From Gillisella vitis (GTDB lineage Bacteria; Pseudomonadota; Alphaproteobacteria; Rhizobiales; Rhizobiaceae), in contig NZ_JACHLU010000015.1 of NCBI RefSeq assembly GCF_014204625.1, positions 1-64,000 of the forward strand: a stretch of 64,000 bases of DNA. The letters run 5' to 3'. Each line of letters begins with the position of its first letter. Within the stretch, counting starts at the first letter, position 1. Below are positions 25,782 through 34,544 of this stretch, one piece after another. A program made the translations under genes and the position numbers. Under the pieces are notes generated by a model. That model had not been told where the DNA came from, searched no databases, and worked only from the letters and a program-made list of their open reading frames with translations.

Positions 25782-27170
25782 TTACTTCTTTCTGTTGCCG
25801 CGCGGCCCGGATCGGGTTCTGGGACGAACAGAGGGGCGGGGTGTCGGTTGTGATGTGGCTGCCACGGGCGCGGTGATTTCGGCTGGTTTATCAGCAACCA
25901 TGACTTCCGTATTTTCATGCGCCAATGTTCCCGGCTCTGGGCTGGGGGCAGGCGTAAGCTGTGGTGCCGCTTCCGGTTCCGGTAACGGCTCCTGTGCCGC
26001 TCGCTCTGGCAGTGTGGGTTCTGGCAGTGCGGGTTCTTCAGTGGCCGGTGGTTCGATCTCGCTGATCACAACAGGGGCAAGCTCTGCGGTTTCCACGGCT
26101 GGTTCTGGCTCTGGCTCTGGCAAGGGTTCTGGAAGTGGTGCTTGCTCCGGCTTTTCAACCAGTTTCAAGGCCAGAGGCTCTTTTCGGGGCACTTCAGCTG
26201 GCTGTGTCATATCTGGTTGCTGCTTTGGCATTGCGTCCAAAGCGTCGCGCAGCAGACTGGTAATTTTCAAGGAGCCGGGCATGTCGCTGTTGGTGGAATG
26301 GCCGCAGCGCGGCACGCGGATGGTGCCTGTGGCAGGGGCTGTGGCGTTCAATTCACCATACCAGTCCAGTTCGCCCATGATCGATACGGGAGGCTCAAGG
26401 GCAGGCGGTGCGGTGATGCGCGTGGCGAAGGTAACAAGCTTGAGTTTTGTTCCCAGCGTTTCCAGCCGCTCCGGTGCGTCGGTTGCCATTGAGCGCAGGG
26501 CCTCGGCAATGATCAGATTGCCTTTGGAGTGGCCGGTGACGAGATTGAAATCCAGCTTTTCATGCATCAGCAAAGCCTCGACGGTGTCGGTATCAAGGCT
26601 GCTTCGGCGGGGGGCTTTGGCGGTGGTTTTGTGGCGTGCATAGTCGCCCAGTTGCGGACGCCCGACAAGATCGTCAATCATTTCGAAATTGTGGCGCAAA
26701 AAGCCAAGCGGGCCGAAGAAGAAATTGCTGCCCATGGCCTCGGAGATAATATCGCCCAGGCCATAACCGGAGACAACGGCTGCAACAGGCGCATTCACGG
26801 CATCGGCCACATTGCGGGCAAATGCCGCCGCACCGGCCGCCGAGCCGCCAATACCGGCAACGGCCATGGTGTGAACATCAAGACCACCGCGCAACAGATA
26901 TTCATCCACGCTGTCGCACAGGGTCAACATGCCCTGGCCGGTGGGCGGCACAATCATCACCATGCCTTCGGCTGCCAGAGAATCACTGATGTAGAAGGCT
27001 TCATCCGAGGTCAGTGTCTTGATGTCATAAAACATCGCATCAAGGCTGCTGTTGCGAAAGCGCCATGGCTCCAGCGTGGCGTTGCGAAGAGGCCGTTTCT
27101 GAAGCCTTTCCGGCAGCGAGAGTGAGCGAGCAAATTGCGTCAAGCCAAAGGTGAATGCTGTGTTGAACAT
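25782..27170 (-). CDS. Alpha/beta-hydrolase (lipase-like) protein with Pro/Glu-rich tail
   Basis: 462 residues. Residues about 70-310 look like an alpha/beta-hydrolase domain with the nucleophile elbow VTGHSKGN (about 211-218) and a late Gly-His (RCGHST, about 289). The last 140 residues are low-complexity, dominated by Pro, Glu and Ala (EPLPEPEPEP and similar), ending in a basic RPRTRSGPRGNRKK. Such tails are disordered and may bind a charged surface or polymer. GAGGATAAG precedes the ATG. Hydrolase activity is inferred from the elbow; substrate unknown. Confidence 0.75.
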   Translation of the reverse strand: MFNTAFTFGLTQFARSLSLPERLQKRPLRNATLEPWRFRNSSLDAMFYDIKTLTSDEAFYISDSLAAEGMVMIVPPTGQGMLTLCDSVDEYLLRGGLDVHTMAVAGIGGSAAGAAAFARNVADAVNAPVAAVVSGYGLGDIISEAMGSNFFFGPLGFLRHNFEMIDDLVGRPQLGDYARHKTTAKAPRRSSLDTDTVEALLMHEKLDFNLVTGHSKGNLIIAEALRSMATDAPERLETLGTKLKLVTFATRITAPPALEPPVSIMGELDWYGELNATAPATGTIRVPRCGHSTNSDMPGSLKITSLLRDALDAMPKQQPDMTQPAEVPRKEPLALKLVEKPEQAPLPEPLPEPEPEPAVETAELAPVVISEIEPPATEEPALPEPTLPERAAQEPLPEPEAAPQLTPAPSPEPGTLAHENTEVMVADKPAEITAPVAATSQPTPRPSVRPRTRSGPRGNRKK

Positions 27171-27344
27171 TGTTCTTATCCTCGTTCATCTTGCTGCATT
27201 GCAGCATAAAATTACAGGACGGAATTGGCAATGGTTGTTTTAATTATTTCTTATTAACGCCTGAGGTGCCATTGTGGCAGCTGATTGTAACGCAGTGTTA
27301 ACAGTTTGGCTTTGACGAAATTCAGGCTCTGGCTGTTTTGACGA

Positions 27345-27812
27345 TCACTTTGCGCGCGGAATGCTCTGGCGCAGGGCTTCTCCGGCAATCATGGCGGCAG
27401 ACATGGCAATGTTGATAGAGCGCTGGCCCTCGACCATGGGAATGAGAATGCGGCCATCGGCCAGATCATGCACCGTGTCCGGCACGCCGGCACTTTCGCG
27501 GCCAAACAGCAATATGTCATTGGGCTGAAAGGCAAAATCAAAATAGACATCGGCGGCTTTGGTGGAGGCCAAAATCAGCCTTCGGCCTGTGGTGGCGCGC
27601 CAGTCCTCAAAATGCTTCCAGCTGATGTGGCGGGTCAGCACCACATTTGCCAGATAATCCATGCCTGCGCGTTTCAGGTTGCGGTCAGACAGATCAAAAC
27701 CGGCAGGCTCGATGATGTCGACAGCGAGGCCAAGGCAGGCGGCAAGCCGCAAAATCGTGCCGGTGTTGCCGGGAATATCGGGCTGGTAAAGGGCGATGCG
27801 CAAATCAGACAT
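27345..27812 (-). CDS. trmL: tRNA (cytidine(34)-2'-O)-methyltransferase
   Basis: 155 residues, right for TrmL, the small SPOUT enzyme that methylates the wobble ribose of tRNA-Leu. N-terminal IALYQPDIPGNTGTILRLAACLGL and the C-terminal knot ILLFGRESAGVPD plus IPMVEGQRSINIAMSAAMIAGEALRQ are diagnostic. No strong ribosome binding site. Monocistronic, divergent from the ABC exporter. Confidence 0.94.
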   Translation of the reverse strand: MSDLRIALYQPDIPGNTGTILRLAACLGLAVDIIEPAGFDLSDRNLKRAGMDYLANVVLTRHISWKHFEDWRATTGRRLILASTKAADVYFDFAFQPNDILLFGRESAGVPDTVHDLADGRILIPMVEGQRSINIAMSAAMIAGEALRQSIPRAK

Positions 27813-28149
27813 GAGAGCTGCATAGCGTTAACGGATGCGTCTGTCTGTGGTGTGCGGGCAACACTGTTTCAACAAACCGTTTTCTGGTCCATTTGCGACT
27901 TTGCAAATTTGGGGGCGGCACGTAGAAAGGAAGCCTGTTCAACTCGAGACATGGGAGGCGTGTATGATTAACATTGAACGGATGCGCTTTCCCGCCGCAA
28001 TGGCTTTTCAGCAGCGCTGAAGTCTCTCGATTTCCCTTGAATTTCAAAAAATAGAGCGTTTTCCGGTTCTGTCATGGTCCGGTTGAAATCTTCAGCTCAA
28101 AGTTGGCTTTGCCGCTTTGCGCCCTGTTATGACGAAATGGAGTCTGTCC
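27813..28149. other. Intergenic region between trmL and the first ABC exporter
   Basis: 337 bases between divergent genes. It should hold both promoters, but I see no convincing -35/-10 pair, no conserved repeat and no RNA gene. The only local feature is the TGGAG site in front of the exporter start at 28150. Confidence 0.5.
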
Positions 28150-30006
28150 ATGTTTTCGTGGTTTGAAAACCGTATCAATCCTTATCCCGATGAGCAGCCA
28201 TTGCCGCCACCTTCGGGGCTGGTTCGCTTTATCTGGCACTATACCCGGCCCGTTGGGGGCTGGCTGGCGCTGATGACTGTGCTGGTGATGTTGATTGCGG
28301 TGGGCGAAGTGATGTTGTTCCAGTTTCTGGGCGACATCGTCAACTGGCTGTCGCACGCCGACCGCGCCACCTTTCTGCACACCGAGGCCTGGCGGCTGGT
28401 TGGCATGGGCGCTCTGGTGCTGGTGATTCTGCCGGGGATTGGCGCGCTCAACTCTCTGATCGTGCATCAGACCCTGCTTGGCAATTTTCCGATGATTGCC
28501 CGCTGGCAGATGCATCGGTTTTTGCTCAATCATTCCATGACGTTTTTTGCCAACGAGTTTTCGGGTCGGGTGTCCACCAAGGTCATGCAGACATCGCTTG
28601 CGGTGCGCGAAACCGTGGTCAAAATTCTCGATGTGTTTGTTTTTGTCGGCACCTATTTCATCTCGATGCTGGTGGTGATTGGCAATGCCGATCTGCGTCT
28701 GCTGCTGCCGATGGTGTTGTGGATGGTGATTTACGTCTCGATTGTCAGCTATTATGTGCCACGCTTGCGCAAGATTGCCGCTGAACAGGCCGATGCGCGC
28801 TCCAGCATGACCGGCCGGATTGTTGACAGCTACACCAATATTGCCACGGTGAAACTGTTTTCGCACACCAGCCGCGAGGAGGCTTATGCAAAGGGTGCGA
28901 TGCATGAGTTTCTGCTGACGGTCTATGCGCAGATGCGCAAAATAACGCTGTTTCAGATTCTGGTCTATTTCAACAATTGCGCATTGACCTTCCTGATTGG
29001 CGCACTGTCGATCTGGCTATGGCTGACCGGCTCTATCGAGGTGGGGGCCATTGCCATCGCCATCGGCCTTGCCATGCGCGTCAACAGCATGTCGCAATGG
29101 ATCATGTGGGAAGTGTCGGCGCTGTTTGAAAACATCGGCACGGTTTATGACGGCATGGAGATGATGACCAAGCCGCATGATATTGTCGACGTGGCCAATG
29201 CCAATGTGCTGACGGCGCGCAAGGGCGAGATTGTCTATGACAAAGTTCGTTTCCACTACGGCAAAACCAAAGGCATCATCGAAGACTTTTCCTTGACCAT
29301 TGCAGCGGGTGAAAAAATTGGTCTGGTGGGGCGCTCTGGTGCAGGCAAAACCACGCTGATGAACCTGCTGTTGCGCTTTTACGATGTCGAGGCAGGCACG
29401 ATCACCATTGATGGCCAGGATATTGCCAGGGTCAAACAGGAAAGCCTGCGTGCCATGGTGGGCGTGGTCACGCAGGATACCTCGCTGCTGCATCGCTCTA
29501 TCCGCGACAATATCGCCTATGGTCGCCCCGATGCCTCAGATGCAGAGGTGATAGAGGCAGCAAAGCGCGCCAATGCTTACGATTTCATTGAGGGATTGGT
29601 GGATTTGCAAGGTCGCAAGGGGCTGGATGCGCAGGTGGGTGAGCGTGGCGTGAAGCTTTCGGGTGGTCAGCGCCAGCGCATTGCCATTGCCCGGGTGTTT
29701 TTGAAAAACGCGCCGATCCTCATTCTGGATGAGGCCACCTCCGCGCTTGACTCAGAGGTAGAGGCCGCCATTCAGGAGAGCCTGTTTGCCTTGATGGAGG
29801 GCAAGACGGTGATTGCCATTGCCCACCGCCTGTCAACGCTGACCCAGATGGATAGGCTGGTGGTGCTGGACAAGGGCAAGATTATCGAGACCGGCAGCCA
29901 TCCGCAGCTTGTGGCCAAGGGTGGCATTTATACCGATCTGTGGAATCGTCAGTCGGGCGGGTTTCTGCCCGATGAGACCGATGGACAGGACACGGCAGCG
30001 GAGTGA
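28150..30006 (+). CDS. ABC exporter, fused membrane and ATPase domains (first of tandem pair)
   Basis: 618 residues. Six membrane helices in residues about 30-320 (type IV exporter fold), then an ATPase domain with Walker A GRSGAGKTT (about 393), signature KLSGGQRQRIAIARV (about 502), Walker B ILILDEATSALDSE (about 523) and the H-loop AIAHRLSTL. The start at 28150 has TGGAG 8 bases upstream. Close in sequence and layout to the next gene on the same strand; together they may form a heterodimer or duplicate exporters. Substrate not deducible; the multidrug/lipid exporter class is likely. Confidence 0.92.
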   Translation: MFSWFENRINPYPDEQPLPPPSGLVRFIWHYTRPVGGWLALMTVLVMLIAVGEVMLFQFLGDIVNWLSHADRATFLHTEAWRLVGMGALVLVILPGIGALNSLIVHQTLLGNFPMIARWQMHRFLLNHSMTFFANEFSGRVSTKVMQTSLAVRETVVKILDVFVFVGTYFISMLVVIGNADLRLLLPMVLWMVIYVSIVSYYVPRLRKIAAEQADARSSMTGRIVDSYTNIATVKLFSHTSREEAYAKGAMHEFLLTVYAQMRKITLFQILVYFNNCALTFLIGALSIWLWLTGSIEVGAIAIAIGLAMRVNSMSQWIMWEVSALFENIGTVYDGMEMMTKPHDIVDVANANVLTARKGEIVYDKVRFHYGKTKGIIEDFSLTIAAGEKIGLVGRSGAGKTTLMNLLLRFYDVEAGTITIDGQDIARVKQESLRAMVGVVTQDTSLLHRSIRDNIAYGRPDASDAEVIEAAKRANAYDFIEGLVDLQGRKGLDAQVGERGVKLSGGQRQRIAIARVFLKNAPILILDEATSALDSEVEAAIQESLFALMEGKTVIAIAHRLSTLTQMDRLVVLDKGKIIETGSHPQLVAKGGIYTDLWNRQSGGFLPDETDGQDTAAE

Positions 30007-30116
30007 TCTGCTGCCGGTTGCTTGCAGGCGGTGTCTTACAGGATCGTGAGCAGAATTGAGATGCCGGACACGCCTTTGACCTTTGTTGTCCGTTGGAATC
30101 ATCATAGGCTCCCGGC

Positions 30117-31991
30117 ATGATCATTCGCACCGTTCTTCGCCTGTTTGAAAGCTGGACCAATCCATTTGCAGAGCCAGCGGATTTGCGTCCGCCGGATCAG
30201 GCCTGGAAATTTGTCTGGTTTTATGTGGGGCAGGCCAAGCTTGCCTTTTTTGCCATGGCGCTGTTTGGCGGGGCGGTGGCAGCCATGGAAGCCAGCATGT
30301 TCTGGTTCGTCGGGCGGCTGGTGGATCTGCTGGATACGGTGCCGAAAGGCAGTGGCTGGCAGGGTCTGTTTGCCCTGCATGGGCTGGAGCTTGCCGGTAT
30401 TGCCCTTGTGGTCGTGGTGGTGCGGTTTGCGGTGATTACGCTCAGTGCGCTGGTGGAAGAGCAGGTGGTGGTGCTCAACTTTGCCAATCTGGTGCGCTGG
30501 CAGGGGCATCTGCATATCAGCCGCCAGTCTTTGAGCTTTTTTCAAAATGATTTTGCCGGACGTATCGTCACCAAGGTTTGGTCCGGTGGGATGGCCGTGG
30601 GCGATTTGCTGACCTCGCTGTTGCAGGTTGGCTGGTTCATGGTGATCTATACCATGTCCACCATGGCGCTGCTGGCGCATCTGGATTGGCGGCTGGCGGC
30701 GGTGATTGCCATCTGGGTGGTGATGTTTGTGTTCATGGCACGGTATTTTGTGCCGCGCATTCGTTTCCATGCCAGAGAAACCGCCGAGGCGGCATCGGCC
30801 TTGAGCGGGCGGCTGGTGGACAGCTACGCCAATATCCAGACGCTCAAACTGTTTGCCCGCGAGAGGCAGAATGATCATTATATTCGTGAGGGCTTTGAGC
30901 GCTATCAGGCGTCCATGACGCCCTTTACCCGGTTGATCACCGGGGTGCGCGCCAGCCATGCCTTGCTGTCCGGGGGCATGGTGCTGCTGATTGCCGTGTT
31001 GTGCATTGATCGCTGGTTTCAAGGGGCAATGACTGCGGGCGGTATTGCCTTCACACTGGGGCTGGTTCTGCGTCTGAGCATGTTGCTCAACCGGATGATG
31101 ACCCAGCTCAACAGTATGATGCGCAATCTCGGCACCATCCAGAATTCTTCCGAGTTGATCTCACAGCCCATCGGACTGGTGGACCGGCCTGATGCGACAA
31201 AGCTTGCGATTTCCGGCCCGCATATCCGCTTTGAGGATGTTTCATTTCACTATGGCAAGGCCAAGGGCGCGATTGATCATCTGTCTTTAAGCATTCAGCC
31301 GGGCGAAAAAGTCGGCATTGTTGGCCGCTCCGGTGCGGGCAAAACCACGCTGGTCAATCTTCTGCTGCGCTTTTACGATGTTGAGGGCGGCTCCATTCTG
31401 ATTGACGGGCAAGATATTCGCCATGTCACTCAGGAGAGCTTGCGGGCCAATGTTGGTATGGTCACGCAGGATACATCCTTGCTGCATCGCTCGATCCGCG
31501 ACAATATTCTGTTTGGCCGTGACGATGCCAGCGAGGCGCAGTTGCGCGCAGCAGCCGAGCAGGCGGAAGCGCTGGATTTTATTGAAAAACTGGTGGATCA
31601 ACGCGGCCGAAAGGGCTTTGATGCCCATGTGGGCGAGCGCGGGGTCAAGCTGTCCGGCGGCCAGCGCCAGCGCATCGCCATTGCCCGCGTGATGTTGAAA
31701 GATGCGCCAATTCTGGTGCTGGATGAGGCCACCTCGGCGCTGGATTCCGAAGTCGAGGCCGCCATTCAATCCAATCTGGAGCAATTGATGCGTGGCAAAA
31801 CCGTGCTGGCCATCGCCCATCGCCTCTCCACCATTGCCAGCCTTGACCGGCTGGTGGTGATCGACAAGGGTCAGATCATCGAACAGGGCAGCCATGCTGA
31901 ACTGGTGGAGCGCGGCGGCCTGTATTGCGAGCTATGGGCGCGTCAATCCGGCGGTTTTCTGGGAGATGTTGTGGACGAAGGCGTGCTTTAG
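30117..31991 (+). CDS. ABC exporter, fused membrane and ATPase domains (second of tandem pair)
   Basis: 624 residues, same architecture as its neighbour: six helices, Walker A GRSGAGKTT (about 402), LSGGQRQRIAIARVM (about 510), Walker B LVLDEATSALDSE (about 531), all catalytic residues intact. The ATPase halves of the two neighbours are nearly superimposable (for example RKGFDAHVGERGVKLSGGQ against RKGLDAQVGERGVKLSGGQ), while the membrane halves diverge more, pointing to an old tandem duplication. 110 bases separate the two genes. Confidence 0.92.
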   Translation: MIIRTVLRLFESWTNPFAEPADLRPPDQAWKFVWFYVGQAKLAFFAMALFGGAVAAMEASMFWFVGRLVDLLDTVPKGSGWQGLFALHGLELAGIALVVVVVRFAVITLSALVEEQVVVLNFANLVRWQGHLHISRQSLSFFQNDFAGRIVTKVWSGGMAVGDLLTSLLQVGWFMVIYTMSTMALLAHLDWRLAAVIAIWVVMFVFMARYFVPRIRFHARETAEAASALSGRLVDSYANIQTLKLFARERQNDHYIREGFERYQASMTPFTRLITGVRASHALLSGGMVLLIAVLCIDRWFQGAMTAGGIAFTLGLVLRLSMLLNRMMTQLNSMMRNLGTIQNSSELISQPIGLVDRPDATKLAISGPHIRFEDVSFHYGKAKGAIDHLSLSIQPGEKVGIVGRSGAGKTTLVNLLLRFYDVEGGSILIDGQDIRHVTQESLRANVGMVTQDTSLLHRSIRDNILFGRDDASEAQLRAAAEQAEALDFIEKLVDQRGRKGFDAHVGERGVKLSGGQRQRIAIARVMLKDAPILVLDEATSALDSEVEAAIQSNLEQLMRGKTVLAIAHRLSTIASLDRLVVIDKGQIIEQGSHAELVERGGLYCELWARQSGGFLGDVVDEGVL

Positions 31992-32023
31992 AACCTGTCA
32001 GGGAAACGTGGAATCGGGTTTTG
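31986..32023. repeat. Degenerate rhizobial palindrome
   Basis: In inverted orientation: CCTGTCAGGGAAACGTGGAA followed by TCGGGTTTTGCC, recognisable as a decayed copy of the 1007-1055 family. It overlaps the last codons of the ABC exporter and marks one border of the 32.0-33.4 kb accessory stretch. Confidence 0.5.
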
Positions 32024-32025
32024 CC

Positions 32026-32955
32026 TCACAGCTTCGCTGTCATATCTCGAGCAAAGCGCCCAAGGCTCTCCTTGAGGCTGATCCTTGGAAATTTTGCATC
32101 CAGAGCATCTCGATCAAGGGCAAATATCGTCCGGTTGTGGGAAGGATCTGGGGTGTCCAGTGTTCGCAGGTCATGAATCATGCCGGCACCTTCGATCTTG
32201 AAGGATTGAAGGATGTTGAAATCCTCATCGCATTGAACAATGCAGCTGTCTGAATCGGCCCTGTCTTCTCTGATCAATGTTTCCGATAGTCCGATATGGC
32301 GATAATGCCTGTCCCGACAATAGCCGCGCGTCCATGAGTTGTTGCCCAAAGCATATTGTTGCCCCGCTTCATTCAGGATGCTGCCTGCGTGGGAGCTGCA
32401 TATATGGATCAGACCGTTTTCAAGCCAGACATTGTGGGTTTTTTGGCCGAGCTGTCTTTTCTCACCTTTCAGCAGACGTGTTTTTTTGTCAAAGCGCGCA
32501 ACCCAGCCGATGTCTCGTGTTCCTGAGAGTAAAATCTCGTCGGTTGTCACGGTAATCGAGTTGATATGATGCAGGTCGCGGCCTGAAATCTCGCTTTCGC
32601 CAAATGGCTGCCAAAACGCCCATGTTTTGGTTTTGTTATCATAGCAGCCAATCTGATCATCGAAAGTCGAGCAGACATAGAGAATATCATCAACGATGGT
32701 AATCTGGTGAATATCGCGCAACGGAATGTCAGGTTGCAGTGTTTCTTCAAGCTCAAGCCGCGTATTGAAGCACAGAATGACATTGTTTTGGTTTTCCCGG
32801 TCGCTGCCGTAAGCCGATTGCCTTGCTGCAACATAGAGGCGGTTTTGAGTGAATGTGATGCCGTAGTAAACGTGGTTGTCCTCATCAACTTTCCACAGGG
32901 ACCGGGTCCTTTCATCAATGATATGAAAGGTTTTGGTATTTGTAACAGCGAGCAT
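32026..32955 (-). CDS. Uncharacterised protein, probable beta-propeller
   Basis: 309 residues, no signal peptide or membrane helix. Repeating units of about 45 residues begin with hydrophobic-Tyr-Val strands (NRLYVAARQS, DILYVCSTFDDQIGCYDNKTKTW, EILLSGTRDIGWVARFDKKTR, GLIHICSSHAGSIL), a pattern of beta-propeller blades. Conserved-looking His pairs (DIHQI, LHHINS, THNVW, HICSS) could line a pocket. The codon use is visibly more AT-rich than in flanking genes and repeats lie on both sides, suggesting acquisition by transfer. I do not recognise a named family. Confidence 0.65.
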   Translation of the reverse strand: MLAVTNTKTFHIIDERTRSLWKVDEDNHVYYGITFTQNRLYVAARQSAYGSDRENQNNVILCFNTRLELEETLQPDIPLRDIHQITIVDDILYVCSTFDDQIGCYDNKTKTWAFWQPFGESEISGRDLHHINSITVTTDEILLSGTRDIGWVARFDKKTRLLKGEKRQLGQKTHNVWLENGLIHICSSHAGSILNEAGQQYALGNNSWTRGYCRDRHYRHIGLSETLIREDRADSDSCIVQCDEDFNILQSFKIEGAGMIHDLRTLDTPDPSHNRTIFALDRDALDAKFPRISLKESLGRFARDMTAKL

Positions 32956-33090
32956 TCAACGTTCCATGCCTATGGATGCAATATTCTCCTACTTTAGTGT
33001 TCCTATATGATCGTGTCGAGCGTGATGGGTTTAATAATGTCCGCGCGTGCAGTGATGTAAACAGACTTATCGTTCCTGTCTTTCCGTTTG

Positions 33091-33128
33091 TCTTTTCGGG
33101 AAAGCCGGTGAGCACTTTCCGAACCAAA
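33091..33128. repeat. Degenerate rhizobial palindrome
   Basis: TTTGTCTTTTCGGGAAAGCC and GAGCACTTTCC match the left arm and inner arms of the element at 1007-1055, with a changed apex and right arm. Second border repeat of the accessory stretch. Confidence 0.5.
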
Positions 33129-33143
33129 GCTGTCATTTTCAGT

Positions 33144-33308
33144 CTATCCGTCTTTCGGCACCCAAAAATCGACCAGCAGCCCATCGGTGCTGAAACCAAA
33201 ACGGGGTGGAATGCGCGACAGTTTTTGCGCCAAAAGCGCCGGCACGAATGGGCCATCAATCGTGTCGATCACACCGCCAGGTTCAGCCGGCTCTTCTGCG
33301 TGGTCATC
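33144..33308 (-). pseudogene. Remnant: C-terminal end of an unidentified gene
   Basis: About 54 codons with normal-looking codon use read N D D H A E E P A E P G G V I D T I D G P F V P A L L A Q K L S R I P P and on to DGLLVDFWVPKDG before a TAG stop. No start with a ribosome binding site exists; instead the reading frame runs into the palindrome at 33312-33351, as if the repeat had replaced the front of the gene. I do not recognise the family. Confidence 0.35.
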
Positions 33309-33311
33309 ATT

Positions 33312-33351
33312 ACAGCGCCGTGCGCCATATATGGCGCACAAAGGACGCTGT
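33312..33351. repeat. Compound palindrome
   Basis: Outer arms ACAGCG (33312-33317) and CGCTGT (33346-33351), inner perfect arms TGCGCCATA (33321-33329) and TATGGCGCA (33330-33338). No similar element was seen elsewhere in the window. Confidence 0.6.
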
Positions 33352-33366
33352 AACACTTTAAATCTG

Positions 33367-33414
33367 CTGCATAATTTTCTCCTTAAATCGATTCCGATTT
33401 AAGGAATTATGCAG
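33367..33414. repeat. CTGCATAATT-type palindrome, copy 1
   Basis: Outer arms CTGCATAATT (33367-33376) and AATTATGCAG (33405-33414), inner arms CCTTAAATCG (33381-33390) and CGATTTAAGG (33395-33404), loop ATTC, 4-base bulge TTCT. Followed by TAAAAT, exactly as the second copy at 52585-52628, so the unit including TAAAAT is the repeat. Confidence 0.8.
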
Positions 33415-33922
33415 TAAAATATGGAGGTCATCGTCCGGCATGTCTCGGAGAGATGACGCCGTGGGAAAAATTTTGCAGTGCAACCGTCATATATGCACCG
33501 CAGTAGACTTGACTTTTTTCAAACCGGGTTTGCAGGAAAAATGCCGCAAAAACGCTGATTTGGCGGTGCTGCTTTCTTGATAATGCGCAAACCCCTGCAT
33601 TTAAAAGGGAAATTTTATATCGCAAAACTCTAAATTTTTCCGCGACATGTTGCCTCCTTTGCGGTTGAAGACTGGACAGATTTCACCAGTGCGCTTAGAA
33701 ATTGTCTTATGGGCGGTGAATCTGTGGCGGCTTTGTGGCACATTGGTTTCCGCTGGGGGCGCTGCTGCTTGAAACTGCAATGGGAGTGATCCTGGAGGGA
33801 GAAATTTCTGTGGAGGATCGTCAGCAGCAGAGGATACGTGAATGGGCGTTTTTTGCGGGTCGGTGTTGGCTCGCGGCGCTCAAACGGTTTGTCGCAGGCT
33901 TTGCGAAGAGGATGGTTTGACC

Positions 33923-34531
33923 GTGAGCGAACACAATACACAGAGTGAGAGCGTAGCTGGGGTTGGAGCTGGGGGCGAAGGCGGTGGTGAACCCACGCGG
34001 CGCGATTTCCTTTATTTGACAACCGGCATGGCAGGAGCGGTTGGCGCTGTTGCCGTTGCCTGGCCCTTTATTGACCAGATGCGGCCTGATGCCTCGACCC
34101 TGGCACTGGCCTCGATTGAGGTGGATGTGTCGGCGCTTCAGCCCGGCATGTCGCTGACGGTCAAGTGGCGCGGCAAGCCGGTGTTTATCCGCAACCGCAC
34201 CGATAAGGAAGTGGAGGAGGCCAAGGGCGTGCCGATGGCGGAGTTGAAAGACCCGCAATCGCGCAATGCCAATCTGGCCGAGGGTGCCACGGCATCCGAT
34301 CTGGATCGCTCGGCAGGCAAAGGCAAGGAAAACTGGATCGTCATGATCGGCTCCTGCACCCATCTTGGCTGTGTGCCTCTGGGGCAGGCCGGTGAATATG
34401 GCGGGTGGTTCTGTCCCTGTCACGGTTCGGTCTATGATACGGCCGGGCGCATTCGCAAAGGTCCGGCACCGGAAAACCTGCATATTCCGAATTATGCATT
34501 CGTGACCGATTCTGTGATCAAGATCGGCTGA
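33923..34531 (+). CDS. petA: Ubiquinol-cytochrome c reductase, Rieske iron-sulphur subunit
   Basis: 202 residues from the GTG at 33923 (GAGGA upstream). Tat-type signal anchor with the twin arginine at 26-27 ([11 protein letters not shown]) and a membrane helix at about 32-50. The 2Fe-2S ligands are C145, H147 in CTHLGC and C164, H167 in CPCH, with the disulphide cysteines C150 and C166. Passes electrons from ubiquinol to cytochrome c1 in the bc1 complex. First gene of petABC; petB follows after 13 bases. Confidence 0.96.
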   Translation: MSEHNTQSESVAGVGAGGEGGGEPTRRDFLYLTTGMAGAVGAVAVAWPFIDQMRPDASTLALASIEVDVSALQPGMSLTVKWRGKPVFIRNRTDKEVEEAKGVPMAELKDPQSRNANLAEGATASDLDRSAGKGKENWIVMIGSCTHLGCVPLGQAGEYGGWFCPCHGSVYDTAGRIRKGPAPENLHIPNYAFVTDSVIKIG

Positions 34532-34544
34532 GGGGGAGATATTT

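Larger units (their letters stand above)
32956..33922. other. Long gene-poor region upstream of petA with repeats and a gene remnant
   Basis: 967 bases. Contents: a degenerate palindrome (33091-33128), the 3' end of a broken gene (33144-33308, minus), two complex palindromes (33312-33351, 33367-33414), then about 500 bases leading to petA in which I see no convincing gene. The last 250 bases should contain the petABC promoter, but no clear -35/-10 pair stands out. Confidence 0.6.
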
